Shown: positions 1 through 12,687, counted from the first letter of the stretch. The stretch: 64,000 bases of DNA from Todiramphus chloris collaris (GCA_025345505.1 JANVCC010000130.1:6209441-6273440), one strand, 5' to 3'. Made by a program: numbers and translations. The notes: generated by a model from the letters alone, not told the origin.

Positions 1-368
1 CAGCCTCAGCTTTCTCCCTGGGGTTTTCCTGACACCTCCAACACCCTTATACCTAAGCAAGAAGCACTTCTGAATCACTTCTGAAACACTTCTTCACTTC
101 TGAGTCCTGTTACATTAAAGGAGAGTGTAGGAAGGGATAAAACAGATTTGCTGAACAGAATCCACCTTCTAAAGGAAAAGTGAAACAAAAACCCTTATGC
201 TTTGTTACATCCACCCAGGCATCAGCTTCCAAGAACCAGGTGTCCCGAGTTCAGATTTTTAGACAACTGTCTGTGCTTGGGGTTTAAGTCTCTCTGGGGA
301 TCTGTAGATAGGGCAGATAAGTACTACTTTATTGAGGTGGGTTATGCTATATGGCTTTTGCTTTTCAG
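1..368 (+). other. Intron upstream of the first visible TH-like exon
   Basis: No coding exon of the family is recognisable here. The next upstream exon expected in the family (68 bp, ending in the split Trp codon) is not present, so it lies before the window. The last bases form a good acceptor with a pyrimidine tract and AG at 367-368. Confidence 0.7.
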
Positions 369-514
369 GAGAGAAGTCTACACAAAGCTGCGTAGCCTTT
401 ACGCTACTCATGCCTGTACACAGTAAGTGGATGCCTTCCAGCAGCTGGAGAAATACTGTGGCTATCAGGAGGATAGCACACCTCAACTTCAGGATGTCTC
501 CAGATTTTTACAAG
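369..514 (+). pseudogene. TH2: TH-like exon (146 bp) carrying a premature TAA stop
   Basis: This is the first visible exon. It begins in phase after a split Trp codon (TG|G) at the acceptor tgcttttcag, and ends one base into a codon at the donor gtcagt. It reads REVYTKLRSLYATHACTQ, then TAA at 424-426, then VDAFQQLEKYCGYQED and so on to SRFLQ. The family has a tyrosine or similar residue at the stop position, so a single third-base change of TAC or TAT explains it. The frame is open on both sides of the stop, the length equals the 146-bp family exon, and there is no indel. No ATG follows in frame until the third visible exon, so a reinitiated product would lack the regulatory domain and part of the catalytic core. 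Confidence 0.9.
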
Positions 515-2040
515 GTCAGTCTTTATGACCTGTGATTTATTATAGGGTTTCCTGTGTGTACACCACACACACAAACCATCTTATAGGACCCAAGCTGTTG
601 AGCAGAGCTGATTAGCTACAGAGTTCCCTCAGGCAAGATGAGCTGTAGCAATAGGATGTTAGTACCAGGCAAATCTAGGGACGAAGCTGTAGGTAAGTTT
701 GTGTTTGCTCCGTGAGTAGCTGTAGTTGGCATAGCACTAACAAACTAATTCCAGTCCTGACAGCACTAGAGCCACAGCAGCAAACAGCATGACTTACATA
801 CACAGATTTTCTACAGGTGTGACTGTATTTTATGCTTCTATAGCTATGCTGATAGTAAAACCCAAGACCCAAACACAAGTACAGGTACATACCTCTTAAA
901 TCCACTTTTTTCCAAGTGCCTGAGACAGGATGACAACATGTGCTAGATGAAATGATTTCCAGGAGGTCCTGCTAGTCAGTCAACAAGCTGCCTTGAAATA
1001 ACACTGCTTCTTTCTGTGGCCCCACTTGCCACACTAAAATCTTTGTTATCTACCATGTGGCTGACAAGAGAATAGAAAGGCTGTAAGTGCCTAATAATGT
1101 GGCCTTTGATAAAAAGACACATAAGATTACTAGACTGACCTACTTGCTGTTAACTAGGACCTGACTAGGAAGGGGCAGGAGGAGATGAAGGAAGCCTGCT
1201 TTCTTTTTATGAGGCCACAGGCTGCTTGGCTTCCCAAAGCCAAGTGCTTTGTGTGAAATGTCTGATTTCCTACCATTATCAAGAATGACTAAAGAAAAGT
1301 TGTCTTTAAAGCCTTTAAATGCTTCTTCTCAGTGACAAGATGTGCCAGAGGGAGGAGGACAGCTGATCACTACAATAAATAAATAATGAAAAGTATGGCT
1401 TAAATTTAAATAAATAAAATTATAAACAATATTCAGGAAATCAAGTGACCTGCTCCATGTATCAGTAGGTGATGCTAGTAAGCTTGAATAAGGTTTGTGC
1501 TGTTGAAGAGTTTTCAAAGTATTGCCATTTTTAAGTAATATTAAGCTGTTTGATGACAATGTTTTTATTGCACTTTTAGTGTAAGGGAATGGAGGGTTGG
1601 CATATGAAAAGCATCTCTCATGAACACCATCACATCCAGCTGTAGGAATTTTTCTATGTATACATTACGGATTTTCTCATGTATTTTCCCTTCTATTCAA
1701 CTATCCATCTTACTTCCCTCCTGTAGTAAGTAGACTGATGAAATTTTTTTCTCATGAAGTAGTTGATCTCATTTTATTTCATTTGCACTGTAGCTGACAG
1801 CAGGAAGCTCCAGAAATCATTTGATGATGGTTTGGTTACCACAGATATTTATATTGTTTAAGTGAATCAGGTGATTTTAAAGTGGAATATTTTAGGATAA
1901 TGTAAGACTATTCCGTCATAATACTATTTGTATTGCTTGTGTTGGTTGGCAACATTTGATTGCCTGGAGTCTGGGCCTGACCACTTCTTTTGTAGGCCCT
2001 AGTTCTAAATTTTCTCTACACCATACAAATTGTCTTCATC

Positions 2041-2072
2041 AAAAAAAAAAAAACCACAACAAAAAAACCCCG
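2041..2072. repeat. Short A/C-rich tract
   Basis: A poly-A run followed by CCACAAC and further A and C runs. It is one of several such tracts in the window. Confidence 0.8.
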
Positions 2073-3000
2073 AGGAAAATAATAATTCTGAAAATTCCTC
2101 TAATAACATTTGGGAAGATGTTCACAGCAAATTTTAACTCATTTACTATAAACACAAGGTGGCTAATGTAAGATAATTGTCTGAACTACTCTGACTGAGA
2201 ATAGTTTATTCCATCCTGGAATGGGTGCTTAAGGAAAATGGAAAGAATGGTTCTTGAAAGGCTGTAGATAAAACATGGATTAGTTTAGCCTACAGGCTTT
2301 GTAAAAGATTATGCATGGACGGAACAGAGTTTGTTCAAAAGAACTCTGTTTACAGCTAACCACAATTGAGAATTAGTAATCTATTTTAGTCCCATTATAT
2401 GGGTCTTTGAACTAATATCCTACTTATCTTCAATGAATCCCTCTAATAAGGTCATTTTCCTATGCAAAATGCTTTCTAGGATAGCATGAAGGTTGACATT
2501 ATTGCAACGTGCCTTTGTGACAAACTCAGGCTGAGTCAGAAGTATATTCAAGGTCTGTAAAATCTGTGTTAAAGACAGTCTCATGTCAAGCAACCACTGG
2601 GTTAGAGGTATGATTTATAAGTTCTTCTGATTTATTACTAATTTGGGTGGATTTTACCATCAGCATCAGCAAGGACAGAACTTTTGCTCCTTACGACTCA
2701 TCAAGGAACTGTGAGCTTAAGCTCTTTCCTGTGTTACAGTTTTTGAGTGCTCAGTCAACAAAACATTAACCAAAGTATAGGCTGTGATGTGTCTCCCAAC
2801 ATTCCTTGGCATACAGTGGATGCATTTCAACTACAGCTTATGAAATGCATATTGCAGTTCCTCCTGTCTCTGGTTAGCTCTGGGTGAGGCTCAGACTGTC
2901 CCACTCTCCCATTTAGGTCATAAATCCCAGCACATATCTTTGTTAAATACTGTCTCTAAGGATTGGACCATTCTTTAGCATATGTGATGATAAGACTTTA

Positions 3001-3310
3001 TATAGAATAGACCAGAACAGGCTAGACTACACTCGAGTAGAGTAGGACTATTCCATTTGGAAGGGATCTACAATGATCCTCTAGTCCAGCTGCCTGACCA
3101 ATTCAGGGCTGACCAAAAACTAAAGTGTGTTGTTGATAAGGGCATTGTCCAAATGCCTCATAAATGCTGACAGGCATGGGGCATCAGCCACCTCTTTAGG
3201 AAGCCTGTTCCAATGTTTGATCACCCTCCCTGTAAAACATGTTTCCTAATGTCCATTCTAAACCTCTTCTGGTGCAGCTCTGAAAAACCTCCTGTGGTGC
3301 AACTTTAAAT
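3001..3310 (-). mobile_element. CR1 LINE 3' fragment
   Basis: The reverse complement gives a CR1 3' end. Recognisable pieces on the + strand are ATTCCATTTGGAAGGGATCT, TCTAGTCCAGCTGCCTGACC, GGAAGCCTGTTCCAATGTTT and the TTTCCTAATGTCCATTCTAA segment. The tail side (about 3001-3045) is a run of degenerate AATAG/AGTAG units. It is 5' truncated and diverged, and has no coding capacity. The subfamily is not determined. Confidence 0.85.
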
Positions 3311-4693
3311 ATGATGAAGCATAATGATGCAGAGGGAAACAGAGGGATATCCTGAAGAGAAAGCAGTCATGTTATAACCAGCCTACACAGACAGATAAAC
3401 TTCCATCTTGTCTTTTACTCAGCAGTGTCTGTGAACTCAACCAAGCAATTCCATTTGGCTTCAATACAAGTTGAACTCCAAGATCCATCTAGTGTTACCT
3501 GGACTGCTAGTGAGGATATTTTCAACTGAAATTAGCTCTACATCATAAGTATTTAATAATTACTTAAGGGGAATTTTAATGGTTAACAATGTAAATATTT
3601 AATATGGCAAGTGTTTTTCTAAAGGGTTAACTAAATGAACCCAGACACATCTTTCTAGGAAAGATGTTTGGATTTAGGCATTCATTCTCCTCCGCAGCTG
3701 GAAGAAATTACAGTCAGTGAACTCAAGCAAGCTCACACAGTACAATGCACAGGCCTATATACATGTTTTTTAGGCCAAGAATTAAGCCTTACAGATCACT
3801 TTAGGTCAACGGCTCAAGACCTTCTCTTGAACTCATTTTGATTTCAGGAATCTTTGGGCAGCAGGTCTGATCAGCCACACCTCCAATTCTCTACTGATTG
3901 CTGGGTTTATTGTGCAGTAATGAACTAGAAGTTCAGATTTTGCAGATATTACCTTCAGCAGATAACTTTTTCCTATGGCCTTTCAAGGCAACTGTCCAAG
4001 TCTATTCCATCAGCAGACTGTCTGATTCACTGGCCTATATTTAAAAGGGCATCTCAGGGAACATAAGCTGTAATTTTAATTTTCCCTCCTGCTCCTCCAA
4101 CATGGATGCTAAAGCAATATAAAGTTCCCTAGACTCTTTCATAGTCCTTCCAAAATGGAGTTACTTAGCGCTTGGTTCTTGTCTGATATATTTTTCAGCT
4201 GGTGTAGTTTTCACTTCACTTAGACTCAGAATTTAGCCCAAAGATGACCTGATTCTGAGATTTTCACATTCCTCTGGACTGGTTTAGTATGCCATCAGCA
4301 ACGAGTACCCTTCTTGTGCCAGGTCCTGGCCAGTGCCTGAAGAGACATAGCTGATGGTCTGTCTATTCCTCCAAACATTCTCCTTTCTTTATTGGGGAGG
4401 GGAAGGAGAGTAGGTGGCTTTACAACCGCTTCAGATTCCCTGATTAACACTGATGCCTTTGCTCAAAATATAGACAAAGACATAATCTCCATAAGCATTT
4501 TTGCTGTTGTCCAGTTTTAAGGCAGTTCTGTACCCATAACCTTTGAATTCAGCGGAGCAGTAGAAGATAACCATGGCAAATGCTAACCACCTAGTCCCTC
4601 ACATTGCCAGGTAAAAATATTCTTTTCTGTCCACTTTTTTTTTGGCCCTGTAGAGCTTTGGATGATTTGTCACTTCTAATTGTTCCAGTGAAG

Positions 4694-4758
4694 CCTTTTT
4701 TTTTTTTTTCTTTTTCCTTTTCTTCTCTCTCTCTGTCTTTTTTTTTTCTATTTTTTTT
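4694..4758. repeat. Pyrimidine-rich low-complexity tract
   Basis: A run of T with interspersed C and a CTCTCTCTCT core, in the first visible TH-like intron. Open frames reading through it on both strands are composition artefacts. Confidence 0.9.
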
Positions 4759-5488
4759 AAATGAGAAAAGTGCTAATAGCCAGACAGAGCAAGACAAGAA
4801 ATGCTGGAAGAAACATTAAAAACCAAACCAAAACAAATCTTGTAAATGGCTTGGTTTCTGGGTGGGATTTTTTTGTTTGTTTACATAAAATAAATTAGGT
4901 TCCAGGCTTCATGACACAATAGAATATGGATACAGAAGAGAGAATAAAGCCATTTCTGACTTTTTTTAAAATGTAGTTTTATGCTTTAAAGAAGATGAAA
5001 TGTCATTTATGGGAGCTGAGAATGCAACACAGATTTTGAATATAAGACTTCAAAAAGATTATCATTGGCTCTCTTTTAAAGCAGAGATTTTCATTTTTCT
5101 TAACTTTGCAGACCACCAACATGTTTCCCATGGAAATGTAGATTTTGTATTCTGCTGACCATAGGACTGGTTATTTTGTTAGTCATCTCTCACAGACCTT
5201 TTGCAGTAATGCAGTGTCCTGGGGTAACACTGATAGCACAAGCTGAAATCACAGTGCAAAAGTATTACATTCTTCTGTCTTGTTCTGTGGACACATGCAA
5301 AGCAAAATACATATGATCACATCACTGGGAGGTTGTGTAGCTAGTTCAAGATAAACTTAATGGTGAAAAAAACAGAGGGGAAAAACAAATGAAAGCACTG
5401 AGAGAAACTGGTGTCAAATGCTTAAGGGCCAAATTGCAGCACCCTTGTCTCTGAAAAGGACCTGTTTGCTCTTTCTCCATTCCAACGA

Positions 5489-6695
5489 AGTCATAGAATC
5501 ACAGAATCATGGAATAGTTTCAGCTGGAAGAGACCTTCAAGATCATCAAGTCCAACCTTATTCCTAGCCCTATCAAAACCACTAAACCACATCCCTAAGC
5601 ACAACATCGAACTGCCTCTTAAACACTTCCAGGGATGGTGGCTCCAGCACCTCCCTGGGCAGGCCATTACAATGCCTGACAACAACTCTCTTAATATCCA
5701 GCCTGAACCTCCCGTGGTTCAACTTCAGGCCATTTCCTCTTGTTCTATCGCTTGTCACAAGGGAGAACAGACCAATTCCCACCTCACTACAGCTTCCCTT
5801 CAGGTAGCTGTAGAGGGCAATAAGGTCTCCCCTCAGCCTTCTTTTCTCAAGGCTAAACAGCCCCAGATCCTTCAACCTTTTCTCATAAGAGACATGATCC
5901 AAACCCCTTACTAGCTTGGTAGCCCACCTCTATACCCTCTCCAGCACCTCAATGTCCTTCTTGTAGAGAGGGGCCCAAAACTGGATGCTGTATTTAAGGT
6001 GTGACCTCACCAAAGCCAAGTACAGAGGACCGATCACCTCCCTGCTCCTGCTGACCACACTATTCCTGATACAGGCTAGGATGCTGTTGGCCTCCTTGGC
6101 CACCTGGGCACACTGCTGGCTCATGTTCAGGCGACTGTCAATCAACACCCCCAGGTCCTTCTCTGCCTGGCAGCTCTCCAGCCACTCCTCCCCAGCCTGT
6201 AGCGCTGCTGGGGGTTGTTGTGGCCCAAGGGCAGGACCTGGCATTTGGCCTTATTGAAACTCATGGAATTGCCCTTGGCCCAGTGATCCAGCCTATCTAG
6301 ATCCCTTTGTAGAGCTTCCCTACCCTCCAGCAGATCGACACTTCCACCTAGCTTGGTGCCATCTGCAAATTTACCAAGGGTGCACTCCATCCCCTCATCC
6401 CCATCATTGATGAAGATGTTAAAGAGAAGTGGCCCCAGTACTGAGCCCTGGGGGACACCACTTGTGACTATCTGCCAACTGGATTTAACTCCATTGACCA
6501 CCACTCTTTGAACTCATCCATCTAACCAGTTTTTCACCCAGGAAAGCGTATGCCCATCCAAGCCAAAAGTAGTCAATTTCTCTAATAGAACACTGTGGGA
6601 AATTGTGTCAAATGCCTTACTAAAGATAGACAACATCCACAGCCTTACCTTCATCCAACAAAAGGGTCACCCTGTCAAGTGGGTCACTAAGTCCA
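5489..6695 (-). mobile_element. CR1 LINE, 5'-truncated, with reverse transcriptase C-terminal remnant
   Basis: The longest CR1 copy in the window, about 1.2 kb. Its 3' end lies at 5489-5520, where the octamer-like tail TCATAGAATCACAGAATCAT is seen on the + strand. Reading the minus strand, 6504-6142 encodes a piece of the ORF2 reverse transcriptase: [20 protein letters not shown], then [15 protein letters not shown], then [14 protein letters not shown]. The catalytic FADDT motif reads FADGT, so one catalytic Asp is lost. The frame then shifts between further fragments (6244-5930 and 5902-5582) that spell the ORF2 C-terminus with breaks. It lies in the first visible TH-like intron, antisense to the gene. 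Confidence 0.95.
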
Positions 6696-7435
6696 GGCAG
6701 AAAGATAAAAGTGATATCAAGTTTTGCCAGTGCTATTGTGTACATGTGGTGCATGCACTGACAAAGGGAAATGCAGTTGAATAATATGGGGTATGTTGAA
6801 CTAGGCCCACTGAGGAACAGAAATGTTGCTCAGGGTGGAACAGACCTATGTTCCACCTACTTCCACAACAGTGCAAGTACCAAGGGCTGCAGTGTAGGGA
6901 ATAAGAAAGTCTTCAGGAGGGGGGTAAACAGTAATCTCCCATCAGGGAAGAGCCAGGTGTTCTCAGACAAGGGTAGGCGTGTTGTGTGTCCCTTTTCTAA
7001 CACCTTCTGTTACATATGTTATAGAGGAAGTGAGAAAGATAATCCAAGAATTAATAGACTGGCCAGGACTGAAAATGCAGGTTCTGTCCCCTGCTTGCAT
7101 ATGTCACCTCAGACACATCATTGATTATGGAACATGGTAGATAAATGTGTGTAAATATGCTAAAAATGTAAACTGGGATGGGCAGTATTCCCATACCTCA
7201 TTTCATTGCCATATGAACATGTGTAGGATGGATGGCTAGGTGATCTGTTGTTTCAGTAAATGGACCCACAACAGTACAGGGGCATGTTGATAAGGATAAG
7301 CCAGGATGTTCCTACTATTCTTAGGTGAACTACTGCAACAAAACACAAAGGCTCTTGGAAACTGCTTATCTAAAGTAAGTGTGCCCTGTAGTTAACCTTA
7401 GAAACACCTAAATTCAGTCTCACTTTGCTTTGCAG

Positions 7436-7571
7436 GGAGAACAGGTTTCCAGCTGAGACCAGCTGCTGGACTCCAGTCTGCTTGTGACTTCCTTGCCAGC
7501 CTGGCATTTTGTGTCTTCCAGACCACACAGTATATAAGACATTTCTCTTCTCCTATGTATTCCCCAGAACC
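7436..7571 (+). pseudogene. TH2: TH-like exon (136 bp), catalytic core, with changed Arg residues
   Basis: The acceptor is tttgctttgcag and the donor gtaagtctg. The exon completes a codon started upstream (G|GG) and ends two bases into a Pro codon. It reads [20 protein letters not shown] and continues [15 protein letters not shown] to SPMYSPEP. The length of 136 bp matches the corresponding family exon (phenylalanine hydroxylase, PAH, exon 7). Relative to the near-invariant family block it has V to A (codon 7462), L to Q (7474), R to C (7483), R to C (7510) and C to T (7522). The two Arg positions correspond by offset to PAH R252 and R261, both known sites of phenylketonuria alleles. The exon is open and correctly spliced in silico. 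Confidence 0.93.
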
Positions 7572-8209
7572 GTAAGTCTGATGTCCTGGCAAAATCCTGT
7601 CCTTCTGAATGTGTTGGGGATGGTCCTCTTGGGAACGGCCCTGGAGCTCTATCCAGTAGTCCACAGAATGAAACAATTGGAAGGAACTGGTAGCTGGAGA
7701 GTTAGAAGGGGAAGTCATGCATGAGAGGGTGTGGATCTCTGTCTCTCTTGCAAAGCTGTCTGGGGAAAGAAAAGACTGGAGGATATCTGGTTTAATCTTT
7801 TAATCCTGCCTTCAGTTACCATCTGCTGGGGTTTGATCCCCTACTGTGAAACTCTCCCAGTAAGTGCTGGCCAGACAACAGCAATTACATTTCATGAGAA
7901 ATTACAAGTTCACACAGACACTTTTGTTGTATGCTGGGACAAAACAGGGACCTTTCAAAGATGTTGTGACATAGGAGACTTGTTCCCGTGCCATTCCAAG
8001 TGTGACAATAGCCAAGGTAGCAGGGGGCAGCTGCTTCCCCATGGCAGAAGGGCTCCCTGCAGAGTCAGGCCAGGTATGGAAGCAGCTACTGTGGAGCAGC
8101 GTTCACACTAGCTCTCTTTGGGGGTCTATTGCCTAAAGTCCTTCATGGGAAGTTCATGTAGGGTAGAAAAAGAGACCTTTATTAAATATGACAGTCACTT
8201 GTTTTCCAG

Positions 8210-8279
8210 AGACTGCTGCCATGAGTTGTTGTGTCATGTTCCCATGCTAGCTGACAAAATGTTTGCCCAGTCCTCGCAG
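8210..8279 (+). pseudogene. TH2: TH-like exon (70 bp) with the HELLxH iron-binding motif
   Basis: The acceptor is gttttccag and the donor gtaagaagc. The exon reads DCCHELLCHVPMLADKMFAQ then SSQ and is 70 bp, the standard length for this exon. The two His iron ligands of HELLGH (codons 8220 and 8235) are kept. The glycine between them is Cys (TGT at 8232), and Phe of FAQFSQ is Ser (8271). Gly at that position is essentially constant in phenylalanine, tyrosine and tryptophan hydroxylases as I recall them, so the substitution is a sign of relaxed constraint or altered activity. Confidence 0.93.
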
Positions 8280-9896
8280 GTAAGAAGCTTGTTCTGCTGG
8301 CTGTTTCACCAGCTTCTCTGAATAGCCTGATATGCCTCAAAGGCATGCAGTTCACCATGCTTGAAATGCTATTTTAAGAGTCAGTTGTGCCTGAGTCACA
8401 ACCTGCAGGGGTGGTGGACTAGCAGTACCCTGGGAGACATTTACTCCAAGGAAGTGGGCACAGCTCCCTGTGGACATCATATTAAAGAAAGGGCAGGCAG
8501 TTCTTGTGGGACTTCTCTGTGGGAGGGCTGTGTCAATCTGCAGAAGGATGCCAGGGGAGCCTCTGTGGTGCTGTGTATTTGAGTTGTACTGACTATGCTC
8601 TTTCCCTGGCTTCCTGTCCTACACCACATGAACCTAACCAGTAACAGCCACCGAGCCCTCAGGCTGGTTCTGTCTCTAGATGTACATTTTTATCTCACAT
8701 GATACTTTAATTGTGTCCATCACCATGTCATTCATTAGGGTTGTTTTTCCTTTTACAACTCACCAGATTCTCACAGCATTGCTCACAGTGGTGAGGAGGC
8801 TCCAAAAAGCAAACAGAACTTCTTTGTACAATAAGGGGCTATTTAGTATGAGCAGTAATGTCAGACCCAAGTGAACTCTATGACCTTATATAATTAAAGA
8901 CTTCATAACTATGAATGTGCCTCAAAACCATAGCAGAGGGAAGAAGGAAACTCATATTTTAGGCTTATCAATGAGTGGCCAGTGTGGAAACTGGCAATAA
9001 GAGCAGAGGGGTTACATGATGTAGGTCCCTGTCAGAATATCTTTTAAAAGGTCATAAATATCAGTTATTATCAGATTCAGATGTGAAGTACTTAGAATAT
9101 CCTAATGGTCTATAATTTATTTTGGAAGAAACCTCTTCAGTTCAATAGCAGAAATGAAGACACACTAGAAATAAGAGATTATAGCAATTTCAAAACTTTC
9201 AGATTTCTCTTTTCTCATCTAAAACACAGACTATACAACATGGGATCACATTAGATGAATTTTCACATTTCTCTTTTTTTTTTTCCCCACAAAGTATTTT
9301 CACAGTTGAAATTCACCCCATAAAAATTCTTTTTCATCCCATTCAATATGAGATGGTGAATGGTGAAAATGCCCTGATTTTGTTTGTTTGCTGCATGATA
9401 TGGCTCCTGGGATAACTAAGAAGAGACTTCTACAGATTCCTATTGTGAGAGTAACAATTAACAGGAAGTGCAGAGGAGAGTAAACAGGATCCTCCCTTCA
9501 TGGACCTGATCCAATCAAAAGGGCTATCAGAAAGAGAGTGAGAGACAGAAAATTAATGTCAAAGATAAAGCCCACCTTACTGTCCTTCCTTCTCATGCCT
9601 CTCTATGAATCTCTACAAGGCATAGCCCAGAATTAAGCTAAGAGATGGTTAACTTTACACAGAGAACACTGAAAATTAAACACTCATCTAATGTGGCTCC
9701 CAGTGGTATGTAGCTGGGGGCCAGGGAGAGGTAGGCATCCTGGAAGCCATGGAAGGTCATTTTGGGTGACAAAAACAATGAATAGTTCATGCTATTCATG
9801 CTAGAAATGCTGTGGTCCTCCCCCTTCCCCTCTTTCTCTCCCTTGGGCTGAATAATCACACTAGTGTAACACTGCCTGCTTGCTTACTTGCTTTAG

Positions 9897-9953
9897 GATA
9901 TTGGATTGGCTTCTCTTGGATCATCTGAAGCGGAGATTGAGAAACTGGCCACA
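9897..9953 (+). pseudogene. TH2: TH-like exon (57 bp), DIGLASLG block
   Basis: The acceptor is acttgctttag and the donor gtaagtaca, with phase 0 on both sides. All 19 codons are open and read DIGLASLGSSEAEIEKLAT, almost identical to vertebrate TH. The length of 57 bp is the family standard. This is the best conserved of the visible exons and fixes the family assignment. Confidence 0.95.
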
Positions 9954-12275
9954 GTAAGTACAGATGGCAGTTTAATATTGGAGGCAAAACCCTAACAATT
10001 CACCGCATATCCCTCACTGTACAGGGAAGGCTCCTCTCCTGTACCGTGTCTCAGATTAGCTACAAAAACGGGAGCATCAGAAGGATTGTCTCTTCTTGTC
10101 TACAGGTTAGGGAGGTGCTGGAGCAGGGGCTGGAGTCCCTCTGGGGGAGCCCAGAAGCATGTGATTCCACCTGATGAAATGCTTAGTCTTTTTGCTTCTA
10201 TAAGAGTATATTCCTGAAGCTGAGTTTCTACACTTTCAGCCATGGGAGGGTCCCAACTTGCCTTCTAGATTCTCCTAATAGACTGGATACCAAATGTGAT
10301 TCCTGCATTTTCTCCTACACAAGGTGCGGGAAAACATCAGAATTTGATTCACCTTGTATTCATTAATCTCACAAAAACAGGTGAGCACTTAGAAACAACT
10401 TGAGAGCAGGTACTGTCATTCCATTCTCAGTCACTAGGCCATATACATCCGCCAAAACAACTTCTATGCAGCACCCTGATACCACCTTAACTTGTTCTGA
10501 AAGTGGGCTGTAGGCCAGATGATTTTTTTTTCTCATAGTGACAGCCATTTCCCAGTCTTGATGATTTTTTTTTCGGGGGAGGAGAGGAGCCTTCCCTTAC
10601 CCAGGTGTCTGAGGCTTATTCAGGAAAGGAGATGGATCGGATGAGACTGTCACTCCTGAAATTCCTCACCTAGCACACAGTCCCTCTCATGAAGTGGAAT
10701 GAGGCACTATGTGAAGGAGATTATGTGTCACCTAAAGTCTATCTGCATATATCCATCCTTGAGCCAGGACTAAGTAAGACTAATAGCATTTTTAGAGCTT
10801 GGAGAGCAAAAGGTACCAGTGCTGAATTTTTTATAAGATCATCAAGGTCCTGGGCTGGTGAGATGAGGAGACTGTGTGACAAGAGGCAGTGACACATCCA
10901 CATTTCCTCTGCAATTTCTCCTCTCTAGGTCTAGAGAGATTAGAGTAAGTTTAAGATCCATGCCTTTTCTATGGTCTTGGTGAGGTTGGATGAAGGTCAA
11001 TGGCTTACATAGCATTCCTCTGCAAGCACCCCTCTGTGACCCTGGACTGGCTAGGATGAGATTAGAGATAGGGTTAAGGTTAGAAGAATTATGGGTCTCG
11101 TATTAGAAATTGTCATAGTACCATCTAGAGTTTGGGGAGGTAGAATAAGGGCACCTTTTTGAAAGGGGTACCTGCAATTCAGGATCTGTGAGAATACAAT
11201 TTTTTAAGCACCATTCAAGTATTCTGAACAGTTAACATATTCTGCATTAACATCTCAATCTTCAATTGTTTAAATGTTAGATATCTAATCTAGGCTTATT
11301 GTTTAGGTTCCTTCACTAGAAAGTGAAGATAGAGAAGAACCTGACATCGACGTCTAACATAATTTTTTTGTTCTCTCTGGAAGACACTGACATTTCTCAG
11401 TTCATTATGAAGAGAATGTAGGTAACTAGCTTAGATGATATGACAACTAAAAGTTTATTTAAAGAATGTCAGTGTTCCTTGTTACTATGGACTATAACAT
11501 TTGTAAAATAAACTTTGAAATGCAATTATTTCATTTAGTCCCTAAACTATTTTAAGCAGGTGGATCTGTGCACAAGAAATGGGAAATTGCCTGTGTTCAT
11601 GTTTTCCACAAAGTTCCACTAGTACCAAGTATTGTACAATGTTAAAACAGTGAGAAGTATGGTCCTAAGCATCCTTTATTGCCAGAAAAGTCCAGAGAGA
11701 TATAACTTTATTTTCTACTGGAGCATGATAAAAATGTAATTGGCATCATCTTAAAGGGTACATTGTCTCCTGAGGGATAAGTTACTCTTCAATTCTTCTG
11801 AATGTTATTAGACAAAGGAGGAGGGAAACTGTTCTTTCAAGTACCTTTCCTAGGGTCTTGAACCCTCTATAGGCTTTTGCCTGTCCTTCTGGGGACTAGG
11901 AATTGAAATCTGTCATCTTCCACTGACTACAAGGAAGCTCAGGGCTAAGAGGTTGCAGGGCAATTTGTAACAACTTCTAAAGAAGTGGGTAGGACATTAT
12001 GACTGTGTTTATCCATGTAACTATCATTACCAATTTTTTGTATTTTTTTTATGGAAGTCAGAATGGGAAGAATGGCAAGTTTTGAAAAAAAAGTTATAAT
12101 TTGTGTGTCATATATGTTGAGAGAAAAAAATAATTTTCTTAAAATATAGAGCTATAAAATTTGAAGATACAAAAACATTGAGGAATAAGGATAAAGGAAA
12201 ACTAAAGGAAACATGAGAAGCTTAAAAGTGAACTGCCTGTTGAGACTATTTTTCACAAGTTGTTCTTATTACTAG

Positions 12276-12371
12276 CTTTATTGGTTCACTGTGGAGTTTG
12301 GTCTCTGCAAGCAAAATGGATCAGTTGAAGCCTATGGGGCAGGGCTGCTTTCATCTTATGGGGAGCTTATG
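12276..12371 (+). pseudogene. TH2: TH-like exon (96 bp) with the Glu iron ligand
   Basis: The acceptor is ttcttattactag and the donor gtatgtgtc, phase 0 on both sides, 32 open codons. It reads [20 protein letters not shown] then [12 protein letters not shown]. The Glu of TVEFG (codon 12294) is the third iron ligand (Glu376 in human TH). The usual Lys of the VKAYGAG block is Glu here (codon 12327). The length of 96 bp matches the family exon exactly. Confidence 0.95.
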
Positions 12372-12687
12372 GTATGTGTCAAACATATTGAAAGATTTTG
12401 ATAGTCCAGTTTTCTGAACTCTCTAGTAAGAACAAATCATTGTTTCATCACATAAACCAACATGATTTAAAATACTGATTTTTCTTTTGCAAAGAAATTA
12501 ATTCTCCCTTCCCAGAAGCCACTGAGTAGGGGAAAATCTACTGCAGGATTGTACCTGTCTTTCACCTAAAGAGATTAAATGCAATGAAAGCAACAATCCT
12601 ATAAAGTAATAGATTTTCTTCTCACTGTTCCTCACCAGTAGCAATGCTGTTGACTTTTAACATTAACTCATGTACCTTTCTGAATTA

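Larger units (their letters stand above)
515..7435 (+). other. Large TH-like intron containing two CR1 fragments
   Basis: The intron runs from donor gtcagt to acceptor gcag, about 6.9 kb. It carries a short CR1 fragment near 3001-3310, a long CR1 fragment at 5489-6695, an A/C-rich tract near 2041-2072 and a pyrimidine tract near 4694-4758. I see no other recognisable exon. A 117-codon open frame at 6771-7124 has no family resemblance. Confidence 0.8.

Noticed and set aside
424..426. Programmed readthrough of the TAA
   Set aside because: The next bases are GTG, not a CTAG-like readthrough context, and no readthrough is known in this family as far as I recall. Loss of function or error is simpler.
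5582..6504. Several minus-strand frames as host genes
   Set aside because: They are consecutive pieces of one CR1 ORF2 C-terminus, broken by frameshifts; the plus-strand frames here are shadows.
6771..7124. 117-codon plus frame upstream of the 7436 exon
   Set aside because: Lies wholly in the intron, resembles no known protein, and the family leaves no exon missing between 514 and 7436.
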